Of a stretch of DNA of 64,000 bases, positions 35,429-47,797 are shown piece after piece (the stretch's first letter is position 1; each line of letters begins with the position of its first letter). Location of the stretch: assembly GCA_005281725.1 (NCBI GenBank), contig SSBO01000004.1:1612001-1676000 (forward strand), written 5' to 3'. The stretch comes from Wuchereria bancrofti (Eukaryota > Nematoda > Chromadorea > Rhabditida > Onchocercidae). The notes under the pieces were generated by a model. The model made no database searches and was not told the origin of the DNA. It saw only the letters and a list, made by a program, of their open reading frames with translations. The translations under genes were made by a program, and so were the position numbers.

Positions 35429-38400
35429 ATGGGTGCTGACCTACTGGTATTAGAAGTGATTGCAGTATTTTTCCTGACATTGTTACTGCTGAATAAATAC
35501 GGCAGTTGGCGGCGACAGCATTTCATTGTAACGATCTCAACATTTATTGGCTGGTTCTTTTCTTTTATTATTATCTTTATTCTGCCATTGGATATTGCTA
35601 TCGTAAGCTTTTATCGCAAAGTTATGCTTAAACTTAAATTTACATTTTCCGATATTTTCAGCTTTATTTTTCTTAGACTGAGTCTAAAATAAGAAGCAGG
35701 ATGGCCTTCATCTGTGTAAGCAACAAGGAATATTAACTAGCTGTTTATCTACATTCTTAAGCTTTAAAATCTGATTTATTTCGCAGTTCTGGCTCTTTAC
35801 AGTTATGAATAAAAGGCACTTGGAACTGCATGAGCTCACAATAATGTATTATTTGTCTGAATTTTTAGACATTTTATAATCGCTGCTTACTGGAAGAGGC
35901 GCAAATATCAGTCAGGAAAGAACTGGATGTCATAAACGTCACAGACGCAGTGTGCAGAAAACCGATTGGCTTTGTGCCGAATTACGTTTTGCTACGATTG
36001 TGGCGTGTTGTTTATTGGACAGCACAGCTACTGACATGGTTAGTGTTGGGAGTTTTCCTGCAGTGGAAGAAAGTTAGTTGATGTGTACTGGAACTGTGAA
36101 TGCATTCTCTGTATTTATTAAAATTTTTATTTGAAAAATACTTTATCATTTTACTTATTATTCGATGTGGTTGATATGCTTTTTCTTAAATTTCATTTTT
36201 CGTCATGTAATCATTCTTTTGATTAGGTTGGCACTTCTGCTGTACTCAACTTACTTTAATGTGCTTGGATTTTTGCAGGATTGTATTGCCGTTGATGCAA
36301 AGTTATTCAGATGCTGGTGATTTCTCGTCACTTGGTAAACTGCGATCTGCTATATACAGTAATGCTATATATTACGGAACCTATCTTGCCGTTTTCTTCA
36401 TGTTGATGATTTATGCTGCTGTGAAAGGAGTGGTACTAAACGCGTTAGTTTTCTGTTTTATATTTTGATCCGATAGCTGAATTTAGTGAAATCTTTATTA
36501 TCTTTTCACTTGCTATGCTTCTTGTGCAAACATACCTAATAACATTTAGTACTGTTTTAATCACTTTTATTTAGGTTAATCGCAGAATACAAGTAAAAGA
36601 CGCTAGGAACATTTTCAGGGAGCATTTGAAAGTGATCCTTATTTCTGCCTCTAACACGTGGGGTTTATTTTTATTGGTGATTCTGTTAGGTTATGGCTTA
36701 ATAGAGGTTCCTCGACAGTTCTGGCAAATGGGAAGTCGAGGTATCTTTCGTTACGTTTCTTTCTGTCACGCTATCACTTCATTCTTGAGTTTTTTTGATC
36801 TCTAATTATGAGGTAGTATTTTATGAACGCTGCAGTCAGAATTTTAGAGATATCAAAATTTGCACCTTTAATTTAGGAATTATTAAACAATGTGTAGAAT
36901 ATGCGGCTGAGTCTGTCCATATCATATACTGTTTATTATCTCAAAGAAATTTGAATTTTCAGATTTTCGACTAAACAAGACGTATTTTGATATAGATAAA
37001 CTATCGACCGATAAAAACGATGCCGAAGATGCCGTCCGAGAGGCGTATAAGTATGTGTAATATTCACTACAAATGTTTTTATTATTCTCTATCCTAGAAA
37101 TCTAACTTTACACAAACGCTTATCTATTAATGCAGTGACTGCAGTATAGAATAGCTGACTGATTTTTTGCTATAAATAACATTGCAGCTCTGTTCTGACA
37201 ACTCTCCGTAGTTCCAATGTCTTCTAAGTGCAAGAAATTGTTTAGTAAAACATTTATTCCTTAGTTCTTTTTACCGCACTTTGGGTTTGAAATTTGTGCA
37301 AAGTTTAAAATGCAGTTCTAAAGGTGAGAACCAAACTAACTTATTTTTGATATTTGATGAACAAAAAGTTAAATTTAAATTTCGGTACTCAGAGAAGCTC
37401 GAAGCGTTCTAACGCTTCTGTGTAATGAGCACACATTACGAAAGTATGCGCAGACAATTGTGGCGAAGTTTCCACCGGAGTTGGTTTCACAGATTACTTC
37501 GAGATCGAATGACGGTTTTTCAATAATTTCTGACAGCACAGTAAACAGCGAAGGTTCCATCGCAAGTGAAAAGTATCTGGCAAGTTTTGTTTTTTCTGGA
37601 CCTTCCAAAAAATATTTTGCTTTTCATTTGAGGAGGAGATCTCTTGGGTCATCTACATTAATTTTAGTTTTGTTTTTTTCTAAATCTGGCCACAAGCGGC
37701 TTTAATTTAGTCTTCATATCTATATGCATTCTACTCTTTGAAAAGAGTAAGAATAGCATAAGAATATATGAAAGGTTCAGAAAGCTTTAGAACACTTAGA
37801 AAAGTTTTTCGATATTTTATTCCAATTTTTTATAGAAGAAATTTATTATATTTCGATTTTCTTATTCGAGATTTATAGATACGATTACACAAACGTGTTA
37901 TCAGTGCTGTGCAAAATCATCATAGAAAACAAGCACAGTGGAATGCTTTAATATTTCGAGCCTTATATCTAGAAGATGTCCAGCAGGCAGAAATGACAGG
38001 CCAATTTGTCAGGTCAGACAACACACCAATTGATATTTCTGGTGCTCATAATGTTTGGTGCAAAATAATTTTGATGTTTGATGTTGTAAACTTAACAGTA
38101 GTCATAAATCGCGCTGTTTTAAAAACATGTTTTTGTTTTTTAAAAGCAAATTTCTGTCAGTAAAAATTATTCTAGCATATGTTTTTCACTGCTTTCATTT
38201 TTAGAACTAAGGAACATCGGTCATACTTTTTCTACTGTCCATCTCGTGTTTGCTTTTTGTGGCATGTATTGTATAAGAGGACTTTGTTGAAGGTAAGTTA
38301 TTTGTTTAAATAATTTTATGGCGACTTAGTAATTGTATTTTGTAGATGATTATCTGGTGCATTCAAAAGTGATTGATGCTTATTCAGCGCAAGACAATCC

Positions 38401-40550
38401 AAAAATCTTTTAGATTCTCGGACTTTTTTTTTACGTGATGACTGGATTTGTGATGTGGAGTGAATGCACTTTTTTCATTGTACACCCACGGCTTTCACTA
38501 GCAGCTCTTATTGTTCATTCCACCGCCTACGATTATCATTATCTTCATATTCAGGTGCTCTTTTCTGAATGACAAATTTAATGATATAAAAGAAGCTTAT
38601 AAAATAAACTTTTTTATATTGATACGTGGGGCAAAGAGTTGGAAATAAACGAGTGCGTTTTTTTTTTTGTCTTGATTCCCGTATAGTTTAATTACATGTT
38701 CCAGATAATTATATTTATGATGAAAGGGTTGTAACTGTGCTGATACTGCTTCTTTGATTCTCATTAGTTTCAGATCTATGCGACTGTAATCATATCTTAT
38801 CTTTGTATCTGTGCATATTACACAGTGTTTAAATTGCAAATCTATCGATATTACCATCTGGATCCTCATCATATGACCGATGAAAATAGCTTGTTGTTTA
38901 GCGCTATGTATTTATAAAAGCATCTTTTACATGGAATATATGAATTTTGATTTTGCATAGAATACACCAGAAAGTGACTACCAAGTTATTCGTTGTCGAT
39001 GTATTATGTTACATTGTAATCCTAATTATCCTTGGTGAACTAAGAAATTCGTTATAGCTTACTATGTCGCTTAACTCCGCCAATATGTCTCAATGTGCTG
39101 GGAATGATTCATCTCGACTCACATATTACTTCAGATACAGAATTTGGAGTCGAAACACAGTTTACAAAAGTGAGTTCTATGTTCATAAAAATGTAATCAC
39201 TTTCATTTTTTTTTCACTTTCAGTAATGAACTGTTAAGTTAATTTCTGAAGAAACGTTGCTATTTGCGTGTAACTTGGAAATATTTTTGAGAATATTTTT
39301 ACATGATTGTAATACTAGTGTTATGTTTCGAAAGAAATAATTTCCATATGCTTTACAATGGATTAAAATGTAAAAAATTCCTTTGACATCGAAATTTTAG
39401 AATTGATAATTTAATTTTTGTTCATTAACTTTTGTAGCTCTTTCCTACACAAAAAAATATTGTTTTTTAGTTGATGGGCCACTTAGATTTAATACCAGTT
39501 CTGGCAAAAGGAATCAATATATATCTTCCCATTCTAATTGTCTTACTTGCACTGGGAACTTGGTTCAAGTTAGTTTGCCTGCTTAAATTTTTTTTAGTTG
39601 CTCCTTTTATTTGACTGACCATCTTATTTTGTTGCATTTTACTGTTTTTCTTATGTTCCTGGCTTTATTATAGATTGGGAATTCGATTATTGCACTTTCT
39701 TGGCATCGATCAGTTCGTTGATGATGATGAAATGACTGTAGAATTGGTTAACGGTGGAAAGGCTCGTGTTTCGTTGGGTAAGTACATACACTTATAATTT
39801 CAAAAGTCTAACACATAATTTTTTTCGCTGACTAGAGACAAAATCTTACTTGGTTTTAAGATTTTTTGAATGTTCTCCAGTTATATTGTAAAACTTGAAG
39901 CTTCTTTTATTGGATCTTAGTGTACAGTTATAAACAGAAAACATGCTACATTTCGTATGTATGTTCCTCATACTTATTTTTTTCAGAGCGTAATAAGATA
40001 ATGCGTGCTGCTTATCGTGAAGAAAGAGATCAGTATTGGGGCGAAAAGTTGACAATGAAGACAGCTTCAGGTGAAACTTAAATAACTTTATTCCAAATAC
40101 TAGTTCCACCCGGATTAAGTTGCCAAAATTAAACGCTGATTTTCAATAATATAACTTGGATACTATTATTCTGGAAATCTGATCTGCTTACGGATATCAT
40201 AGTAATGATTGGTTAAGGATATTGGTATTCATTTAAATTTATGTCTTCTACAAATATGTGGTAATGAATGCTGTGTTTAAAAATTTTGTTATGTTTTTAT
40301 CAGATTATCTTCCAACTGTATCACTAACAAAACATTATCAATCGAAATTTCAGATCATGGAGCACTGAGAGGTGGAATTAGTAGCTCCCAACCAGATTAC
40401 CGATTTCCAGGCACTCGTGAATACAGTGATCGTGAACCAATCATGACAGCTGATAATGCAGAAGAGTATTCATCATTTGATTTAATCAGTAGTGGGAATT
40501 ACGAATTTTCTGGGGCGCACCCTCCACCAAATATGTTTGATGATCTCTGA
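35429..40550 (+). CDS. LMBRD2: LMBR1 domain-containing protein 2 homologue (LMBRD2)
   Basis: Fifteen exons: 35429-35602, 35869-36038, 36279-36443, 36619-36740, 36963-37050, 37393-37579, 37879-38012, 38205-38292, 38414-38554, 38774-38907, 39058-39169, 39471-39568, 39674-39777, 39987-40070, 40354-40550. All phases agree, giving 665 aa (human LMBRD2 is about 695). This is a multi-spanning membrane protein of the LMBR1 family. Landmarks are [68 protein letters not shown] and [15 protein letters not shown], with a charged cytosolic loop and a hydrophilic tail ending PPPNMFDDL. Vertebrate LMBRD2 has been linked to GPCR/beta-arrestin signalling; its role in worms is unknown. Two oddities: intron 6 has a GC donor, and exons 3/4 have an alternative in-frame donor/acceptor pair (both under findings). 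AATAAA lies at 40750-40755. Confidence 0.93.
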
Positions 40551-41388
40551 TTTTTGGATATTTCTTGGTTTTTATGAGAATGTGCTTTACAATTACCGTA
40601 GATATTCTCTACTATTTCTCTAAAAAATGTAATATTTCCTAAACTTTCTTTCGAAACTTTTAAACTTAAATAGTTCTTCAAAACTTTTTTTCTTTTGGAT
40701 TTCAGTTGTCATGCATCTTTTTTTTTCTTATAGGCAGCTTTATTTTGTAAATAAAGTAATATGTTAGCTTGTCCTTCTTTTTTCTTTTTGTTTGTTCAGG
40801 GTCTATTCGATTAAACTGGTTTTTAGAAAGTAAATAACAAATTTTGGTTTTGCTTATATTTGTCTGGTCTAAAAAATGCTAGTTGAATTGGATTCGATTT
40901 ATAAGAATTGGGATTATTTCGATATGTTATTATTATGAGTGGTTTCATTTTGCTTTTTTATTTATTCAGTAGTGGAAATCTTCATTGATCTCTTTATTCT
41001 TTATATATTCTTTACAGTTTTCGATATTTGTTAATCATAAATTGCTCTTTTGCTTGGGACTAAAATTTTTGTTGAAAAAGACCATTTTCTAACCTGTCTC
41101 TTAAATTCATTAATTATATCAAATTATATCGCTTATTTATTTTCGCTAATTTGCAAAGCCCCTGCTATTTATTAATACTAATAAAAGATCTTCGAGAAGT
41201 TGTGTCCATACCTGTTAGCCATGTCGTAAATGAGCGAGGTATTATAAGATTGTTCATAACTGTATTTTGTCTATTAATGAGAGCAAATCCGTAGATAAAC
41301 AAAGGTAAGCATAAACTAATATCTGGACCTAACTCGTAGTACGTGTTCTCATCGTTAATTTGCTTCGTTGATATGTTGAGTTTTCTAA

Positions 41389-41399
41389 TTTTATTGCAG
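41389..41399 (+). promoter_or_regulatory. Probable spliced-leader acceptor before PTPMT1
   Basis: TTTTATTGCAG ends two bases before the PTPMT1 start codon. There is no room for a 5' exon coding for anything, so this is best read as an acceptor for a trans-spliced leader. This is inference from the nematode context; transcript 5' ends would settle it. Confidence 0.55.
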
Positions 41400-41401
41400 A
41401 C

Positions 41402-42305
41402 ATGTTTGAAGGATTGCTACTTTACCCTACTTTGGGATTTAATTTGCTACGTAATTATCTGCAACCAGTGAAATGGGCATGGTATAATCGTATTGATGAT
41501 ATCGTAGTACTCGGTGCGTTGCCATTCCGGAGCATGGTGAAAGAACTTATTGAGAAAGAAAATGTTGGTGCTGTTATTTGTTGTACAGAAGGTACATGAT
41601 TCCTAATGTTAAATGTAATAACAAAGTGCTTTAGAATTGTTTTTGTCTTGAAAATTTCCGGTAGCAAATATTATATGTGTTCGTAGCTTGGAATTTAATA
41701 TAACAAATTTGATTAGCCAAGGTGGACAATCAAATTATATGTTATATTATTACATTCTCAATGTGAAAACTTCTGTTATAAAGGATATGAGACACAAATT
41801 GTTTGGAAAGCAATGGATGAAAAGGAATGGAGAAAAAATGGTATAGAATTCTATGCTCTACCAATGATCGATTTCGTAGGTACAGCATCTAGAGCGTCAA
41901 TCGATAAGGCCCTCAAATTTGTTGATGAAGTCGCACAGCGCGGTAAATCGGTGTAAGTAATGATTTTCTTATTCTCATTTAATTTTTTAAGAGTAATAGT
42001 TTCGATAACGTGTTTTTATGAACGTTCCAGATATGGTTGACATGTATTAAAAAATTAGGATGATTAAGATTATAACAATCTCATTTTAAAAAATCATATT
42101 TTTTAGATACATACACTGCAAAGCAGGTCGGACGCGAAGCGCAATGTTTACTACATGTTATCTGATGCGTAAGAATGGTTGGTACCCGAATGTAGCTTTT
42201 GAGTTTATTAAAGTGAAACGACCTCAGGTAATACTTGGAAATGCTCAGTGGCGGACAGTTAACGAATACCAGAGATATTTGGATCACAAAACTGGACTTG
42301 CTTAA
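41402..42305 (+). CDS. PTPMT1: Mitochondrial phosphatidylglycerophosphatase PTPMT1
   Basis: Three exons, 41402-41591, 41784-41952 and 42107-42305, in phase, give 185 aa. This dual-specificity-fold phosphatase removes phosphate from phosphatidylglycerophosphate to make phosphatidylglycerol, the precursor of cardiolipin, at the mitochondrial inner membrane. The signature loop HCKAGRTRSA supplies catalytic Cys124 and Arg130; Asp93 in PMIDFVG is a candidate general acid. The N-terminus (LLYPTLGFNLLRNYL, then WYNRIDDIVVLGALPFRSM) matches PTPMT1 rather than other phosphatases, and the length is close to the mammalian enzyme. TTATTGCAG ends at 41399, two bases before the ATG, and is a good trans-splice acceptor. 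The acceptor of exon 2 (TTATAAAG) is unusual. It starts 852 bases after the LMBRD2 stop on the same strand, so the two could share a polycistronic transcript. Confidence 0.95.
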
Positions 42306-45300
42306 ATTTATTTTCTAAACTTTCGAATCTTGAAATTTTAGAGAATTTTTTAATTTTGTAATTGCTTCCTGATTTATTGTATAACGACATATAATTGTTG
42401 ACTGTGCATGTAAAATATCCAAATGTTGCTTCTTTCTTCGAAGTTCGCTTCTCATCGATATCAGAAAAATACAGTTAAGATTTTTTATGCTTATGTCCGA
42501 AACCTGTAATAGGAATGAATCGATCGCTTCCTCTTCATCTCAACTTAAATTGTTTTATACGATTTGTTTTCTTAAAATACTTTTATTTCAAGACTTATAA
42601 TTTTGAACAGTCAGTATTCGTTTTTAGCTGAAAGACAGAATTTTCAATTGTTCATTGTCTGACGTCTGATTTAGAGAGGATTTTCATCGAAGTTTTTGAT
42701 CTTCTGCTATGTATTCCAAGGGACTCTTGAATTTAATTGTTTGTAACGAAAATGAGATATTGACGAAACTTATTTGAAATGTTGTTTTCCAATTTCGCAA
42801 ATAATTTATTCAAAACTGGAATTGATTAATTTAGCGACCAGTTTCTGTTAATTCTTTTAACTCAGTTTAGTATTTGATCATCATTTCAAGTGAGTTTTAC
42901 GTAATTTTATTACATATAGGTCAGCATATTTTGTTTTTTGGAAAAGTTCTGGTGTATTTTTCGATTGTATGTTTAATAACATAAAGCCTCAAGCTTATTT
43001 TAATTTTGACTTGAATGATCGATTTTTTAAAAGATTTGATTAGTGATACGGGGATGAATAACACTGCTCTTTATTAACTCAAATTTTATGTTTACTGCTT
43101 CTGGTAATGTTTGTAAAAACTGTGGTCGTCGTATAAAATTTTCGAACTCCAAAAAAGTGTTCATACTAGTCCATTTGGGTGATTTATAGAGAGGGAAATG
43201 ATCAGTATTACAATTAAAAATGATTAAAGGTGGTTTTAACCATTTCACTTTCACTTATACACTTATATTTTTGCTTCACTGGGATATCTTTTTAATTCAA
43301 AGTTTAGTTCTGCAAAAATTTCGAATTTGAATTTAACGAATTTTTGGAATTTTTCATAACTGGAAGAGGAACTAATAATTACTGTAAGGCATTTATTGTT
43401 ACGGTTACCCACTCCTTGGAAACGTATATCATGGTTTAAAAGCGGTGTATGGGTTGTCATAACACTTATTTTGACTATGTCAACGATCATTTGGCTTAAT
43501 GTCAAAATCTAAGAAATTTATGGTGAAATTCTAGACTTCTTTCAACACAAATCCATTTGCTCTGTTGTTTATCATGCTGGCAAAAATTTCGGGACGACTT
43601 CTGGATCGATCTCAAACTGCTATCTCATCCCGCATTTCTGTTTTCATTTAGTTATTCCTTCTGCTTATTTTTTGTCTCTTTCTGGTTTTAGAAAATCAAC
43701 TTCCAATCTGCTTTTTACTTTTGTTGAAACAAAGGGAGCGGTAGGTTGGAGGGGTAAGAAGGGTAGCACCATCAGACTATTGGTCATTGGTCTTTATGGT
43801 CACTGATTAGTTGTTTGTCTCGGCCTAATAGAAACGCTATTTTCCATCCTTATCGATTGATAACTTTATGCCAGCCTGTTTAATTTGCCGATTTTTGATC
43901 ATCTAAAAACTCATCGTTATCTACTTCATCTGTGTTTCTTCAACCATTGTGTTTTATTTTTCGCCAATAACATTCTCAACCAAAAGTAATTTGATTTTCC
44001 TTTGAGATCCATTTGGATTGCTCTTGACAACAACTGTTAGAGGCAAGAAGAGGTTTTCATATATGCGAATCAAGATTTGCTTTTTCTTTTTAGCCTTCTA
44101 TTATATGGTCCAAGCCTTATTGAAAGCTTTATGTGTGGAAAGTTTTTGCCATTCATAACTTTTTTAAGGCCCTTGGCAGATAGTTCCACTTACCTACTGA
44201 TGTAAGTATTTTCTAGCTTTTAACTATTTTCGAAAACTTCGTCTTCCAGTTCTTCCTTTTTACTGTTTCATCTTTTATTGTTGCAAATTCCACGAACTGT
44301 TTATTATCCGAAATCTTACTGATTTCCTATCTTCGTAATCAAAACATGGGACTTATCTCTAAGGACTGATTCCATTTTCTCGTTATGCTTTTTATAAACC
44401 AGAAAGCATTCTATTAATGAATGTGATGCACATAAAGCAGGCCTAATACTTCTGCTTCAATGAACAACAGCGGAAAGATCTCTCAATTTTTATGCTTTAT
44501 GACCGCTGAGAAATTTTTGTGTCACATTCCTAAACCTAATCCATTCATTTTTGCTATTTGCTTTTTAATAGCTCTGTTGTTCTTACTTTGTGAGGCATCT
44601 TACTCTTACATCACTACCTCCATGGAAGAGAATCAGTATTTCTCAAATTTCATTTAAAAAATAATAATTAGTTGTTATTTCAGTTTAATTAAACGTGACA
44701 GCAGTTTGTTCTAACAATTTGTTGAACTTACAAGTCTTATCTGTAACAACTTCTGCGACTGCACTGACTTTCCGGTCACTTCAGAAAGACATAGCAGCGC
44801 ATTTCAAACAATAATTTCTTAAGCAATAAGTTTTTTATATTATCATATTTAATTGCTACCTCTATATGTAAATCAAATTTTGGCTTTTTCTTCTTTTGCC
44901 TTGAACGTAAAGCATTGCCACTTTCTTTTTAAAAGATTTATTCGTCGATTTATTCGCATTGATTGAATTATTTTCCTACTTCGAGATGGATTGAAATCGG
45001 GAAGAATTTACATGTTGAGGTAGCAATGGGATCGCTCAAAGAAGTTTCTACCGAAATATGCTCGTTCTATATTTAATAAATTCATTCATATACTTCATAT
45101 ACACGTAATCAGTTGTTTTTTGATAGGAACAATTTATATGGTTTGGTATTTACCATCGCAAACTGAAGGTGGTCTTTAGGATCTTGAAATCCACTGTTTT
45201 CCGGTTAAAAAGAATTTTTCTTTTTTTTGTGAAGATCTTTTACTTGCTAATAGATTTTCTAAGTTATTGTCTAGTAGCGTGTTTATTTCTCCTGAAACGT

Positions 45301-46385
45301 ATAATTCCATTATCTTTCTTAATTGTTAATAATGTTATTTTTGGATGTAAAATTTCATGCTTCTTAGTCAAAACCTTCCATTTACATTGCTCACCTTTCA
45401 TTGCTTACGATGTGAATATCCTTTAATCTTACTACCTTGATTTTGAAGGGTAGAAGTTTATAAGAAGTATATTAGATGGATAACAATTCATCTTCTCGTT
45501 GATCACAGCAGTTGACCATCACATGGACTGGTTTTACTCTTCATATGCGTTGCAGTGTCTTTTTTGAATGTGAAATTTGTTCAATATAGCTAAGATTTCA
45601 ATTCCATCGAAAATACTTATGGAATCTGATTTTTCCACACATTGAGTTTCTCATAAAAATTACTTCAAGCAGTCAAGAAATTATCGCCAGAGTTCGTGAT
45701 ATCAATTTGTATGACCTCTTTTGAGATATTGTTTGATAAATGAAGGTAAGAAAATATGAATTATGCGTTGTGAATAATTCTGACTCATCTAACTTCATTA
45801 TAGTGTATTCAAAATATCAGCAGCACATGATCATTTCAAATTACTATGAAATGTACAAAAGAGCAATTTATAAAAAAAATTTATAACAAGAATCAATTTC
45901 AAAAGGCACTACATATAATTTCACTTATCAAGATTTCTTAACTTCTTGGAATAACTTCTTGTTTCATCAAATTTGATTCTTATATTTTGTCGTAAAAGAT
46001 ATTACAGGGAACGACGTGCACTTTGGACGAGTCGCTATTTGATTCCTAAAGACAACATGACAGCTGCAATTCTTTCTGAATTTCAGTGTATTTTTAGTGA
46101 TTCTTCTCTATATCGCCCCATTTCTTGACAAGCGACAATGGCTAATCCACTTTTTCACTTTCACTCACTCACTCACATTATTTCACTAGATCCTTATATA
46201 CTTGAACGTCCTTAAATTGTTAAAATCGAAATTGGCTTTCGGACAAAATTAAAAACTTTCTAATAAATTTCTGTATATATATATATATATATATATTTAA
46301 AATAATTATCATTTTCCCATTATTTTAGTAAAATCTTTTGTTATGAAAGTTATTATTGAAAGGAACAAACACTTACATCATTACG
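42306..46385. other. Non-coding stretch after PTPMT1
   Basis: Nothing coding was recognised in these 4.1 kb. Two abutting minus-strand frames at 43027-43254 and 43263-43505 are in different registers and carry no known domain. A TA microsatellite lies at 46274-46296. The left end should contain the PTPMT1 3' untranslated region. Confidence 0.5.
46274..46296. repeat. TA dinucleotide microsatellite
   Basis: About eleven TA units in non-coding DNA. Confidence 0.9.
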
Positions 46386-47797
46386 TTATTGCGTCATACC
46401 TATGAAGGTTAATATTGTAATAAGGAGAGCAGTAGTTCGATCTTGATGGTTCTTGAGAACTGTTAATTGATTACGCTGATTGACTGATTTGATTGTTTTT
46501 GTTGTTTTCTGTTGCTGCTGAGTGAATAGAATTTTTTGAGGAGGTCCTGATAAATTAAGGTATAATTTCCCACAATGATAGAACATACAGCTATCATCCG
46601 GCATATTTAGAACACAGCGTTTCATCAGATATCTAGAAGGCTATCAAATATACATGTCATTGATTTAAAATTGTTGATAGAGTAATGAAAACAATCGAGA
46701 TAAAGTGTGGAATTGAGCAACGATTTTTTGAATTTTGGAAAGAAAAAGGAATTAGTGAATACTGGAAGCATTCTGTGTTACGATGTAAATCCATGATATT
46801 TGAATAAGCACAAAGATATGCATATAATCGCGCCAAATGTTTCAAAGTTCGCTGCAACTTCCTGGATATTAATTTATTGTTTTTTCAAGCAGAAGAACGA
46901 ATGAATGGAAAATATTAACACCCTTTTTCTGCCTATAATAATTCTAAAACAATTGTTAATTGATATATCCCTTATCACCATCCTTAAATTATTTTATCAA
47001 TAATATGTGAAAAAGCCGAACATACATGTAAAATGAATGTGATGCATGTTTCGGCAAATTTCAGAGAAGTTCCAAATGTAACACTGATGTTATTGCTGTG
47101 GTTTTACGTTAACATAGTTCTCTTATCGCAAATATATTTGACATTATTATTCAGTACATCTTGACTCAAATTTGATAGTGCTATTATTTTTCAGAAAAAA
47201 ATTACAATAGTAGCTGATATGTTGTCTTTGGTTTCTGCCTCACAAACAACAAGGAGAAGTGAAAATGTCGACACTGACATACTTTTTGTTAAACCCAACT
47301 GAAAAGTTCAGTTTTGTAAGAGAAGTTAATCATCTAATAAATATTCTTTTTCTATCACTTATTCTTTTATCCGTTTTACTACTTCATTGTAATTTCATTA
47401 CTATAGAGTATAAGAAGTGTTCCCTAAAAGTATTTGCGGAATTTTAATTAATTCGATTAATCTAAGAAAAAAAAATATTTTTATCTTCTCCAAAATACTT
47501 TATTGACGGAAATGTTTTTAAAAAAAATGAGTTTAAAGCACTCTAAGGAATTCCATCATCGAGAAAGTTTACATAGCCGTTAATTACTTTTTTAGCCAGA
47601 CATAGAAGAATATTTTGTGTATAATGAGAGCAGAATTCTATAAGATTATGAGATCCAACGTTATCCACGTTAATATGATCCGTTTTGTTGCTTTCTGCAA
47701 CACATTCCTGATAATTTTCATAACAGTTCCAAATTGTTTCTTTCCCGTAGATTATAAAAATAACAAGAAGAATTTCAACGCTAGTCAATTTCAACAT
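46386..47797 (-). CDS. Small secreted Cys-rich protein, DUF19/T20D4.11-like (tentative)
   Basis: Three exons in transcript order: 47797-47573, 46851-46763 and 46632-46386. Phases agree (0, then 2) and give 186 aa. The product begins with a likely signal peptide (MLKLTSVEILLVIFIIYG). Spaced cysteines follow in the pattern NCYENYQEC, EFCSHYTQNILLCL, YLCAYSNIMDLHRNTECFQ and KRCVLNMPDDSCMFYHC. A polar stretch follows, then a short hydrophobic C-terminus (TTALLITILTFIG), which could be a membrane or GPI-attachment tail. The Cys layout and the LHRNTECFQ and RCVLN blocks recall the nematode-specific DUF19/T20D4.11-like family of secreted proteins, whose biochemical role is unknown. The acceptor of exon 2 (GTTGCAG) is not ideal, and a nearby ATCCAG ten bases upstream is out of phase. 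This is a tentative model. Confidence 0.45.

Noticed and set aside
43027..43505. Two abutting minus-strand frames that might be a frameshifted pseudogene
   Set aside because: Neither half resembles a known protein, and frames of 75-80 codons arise often by chance here.
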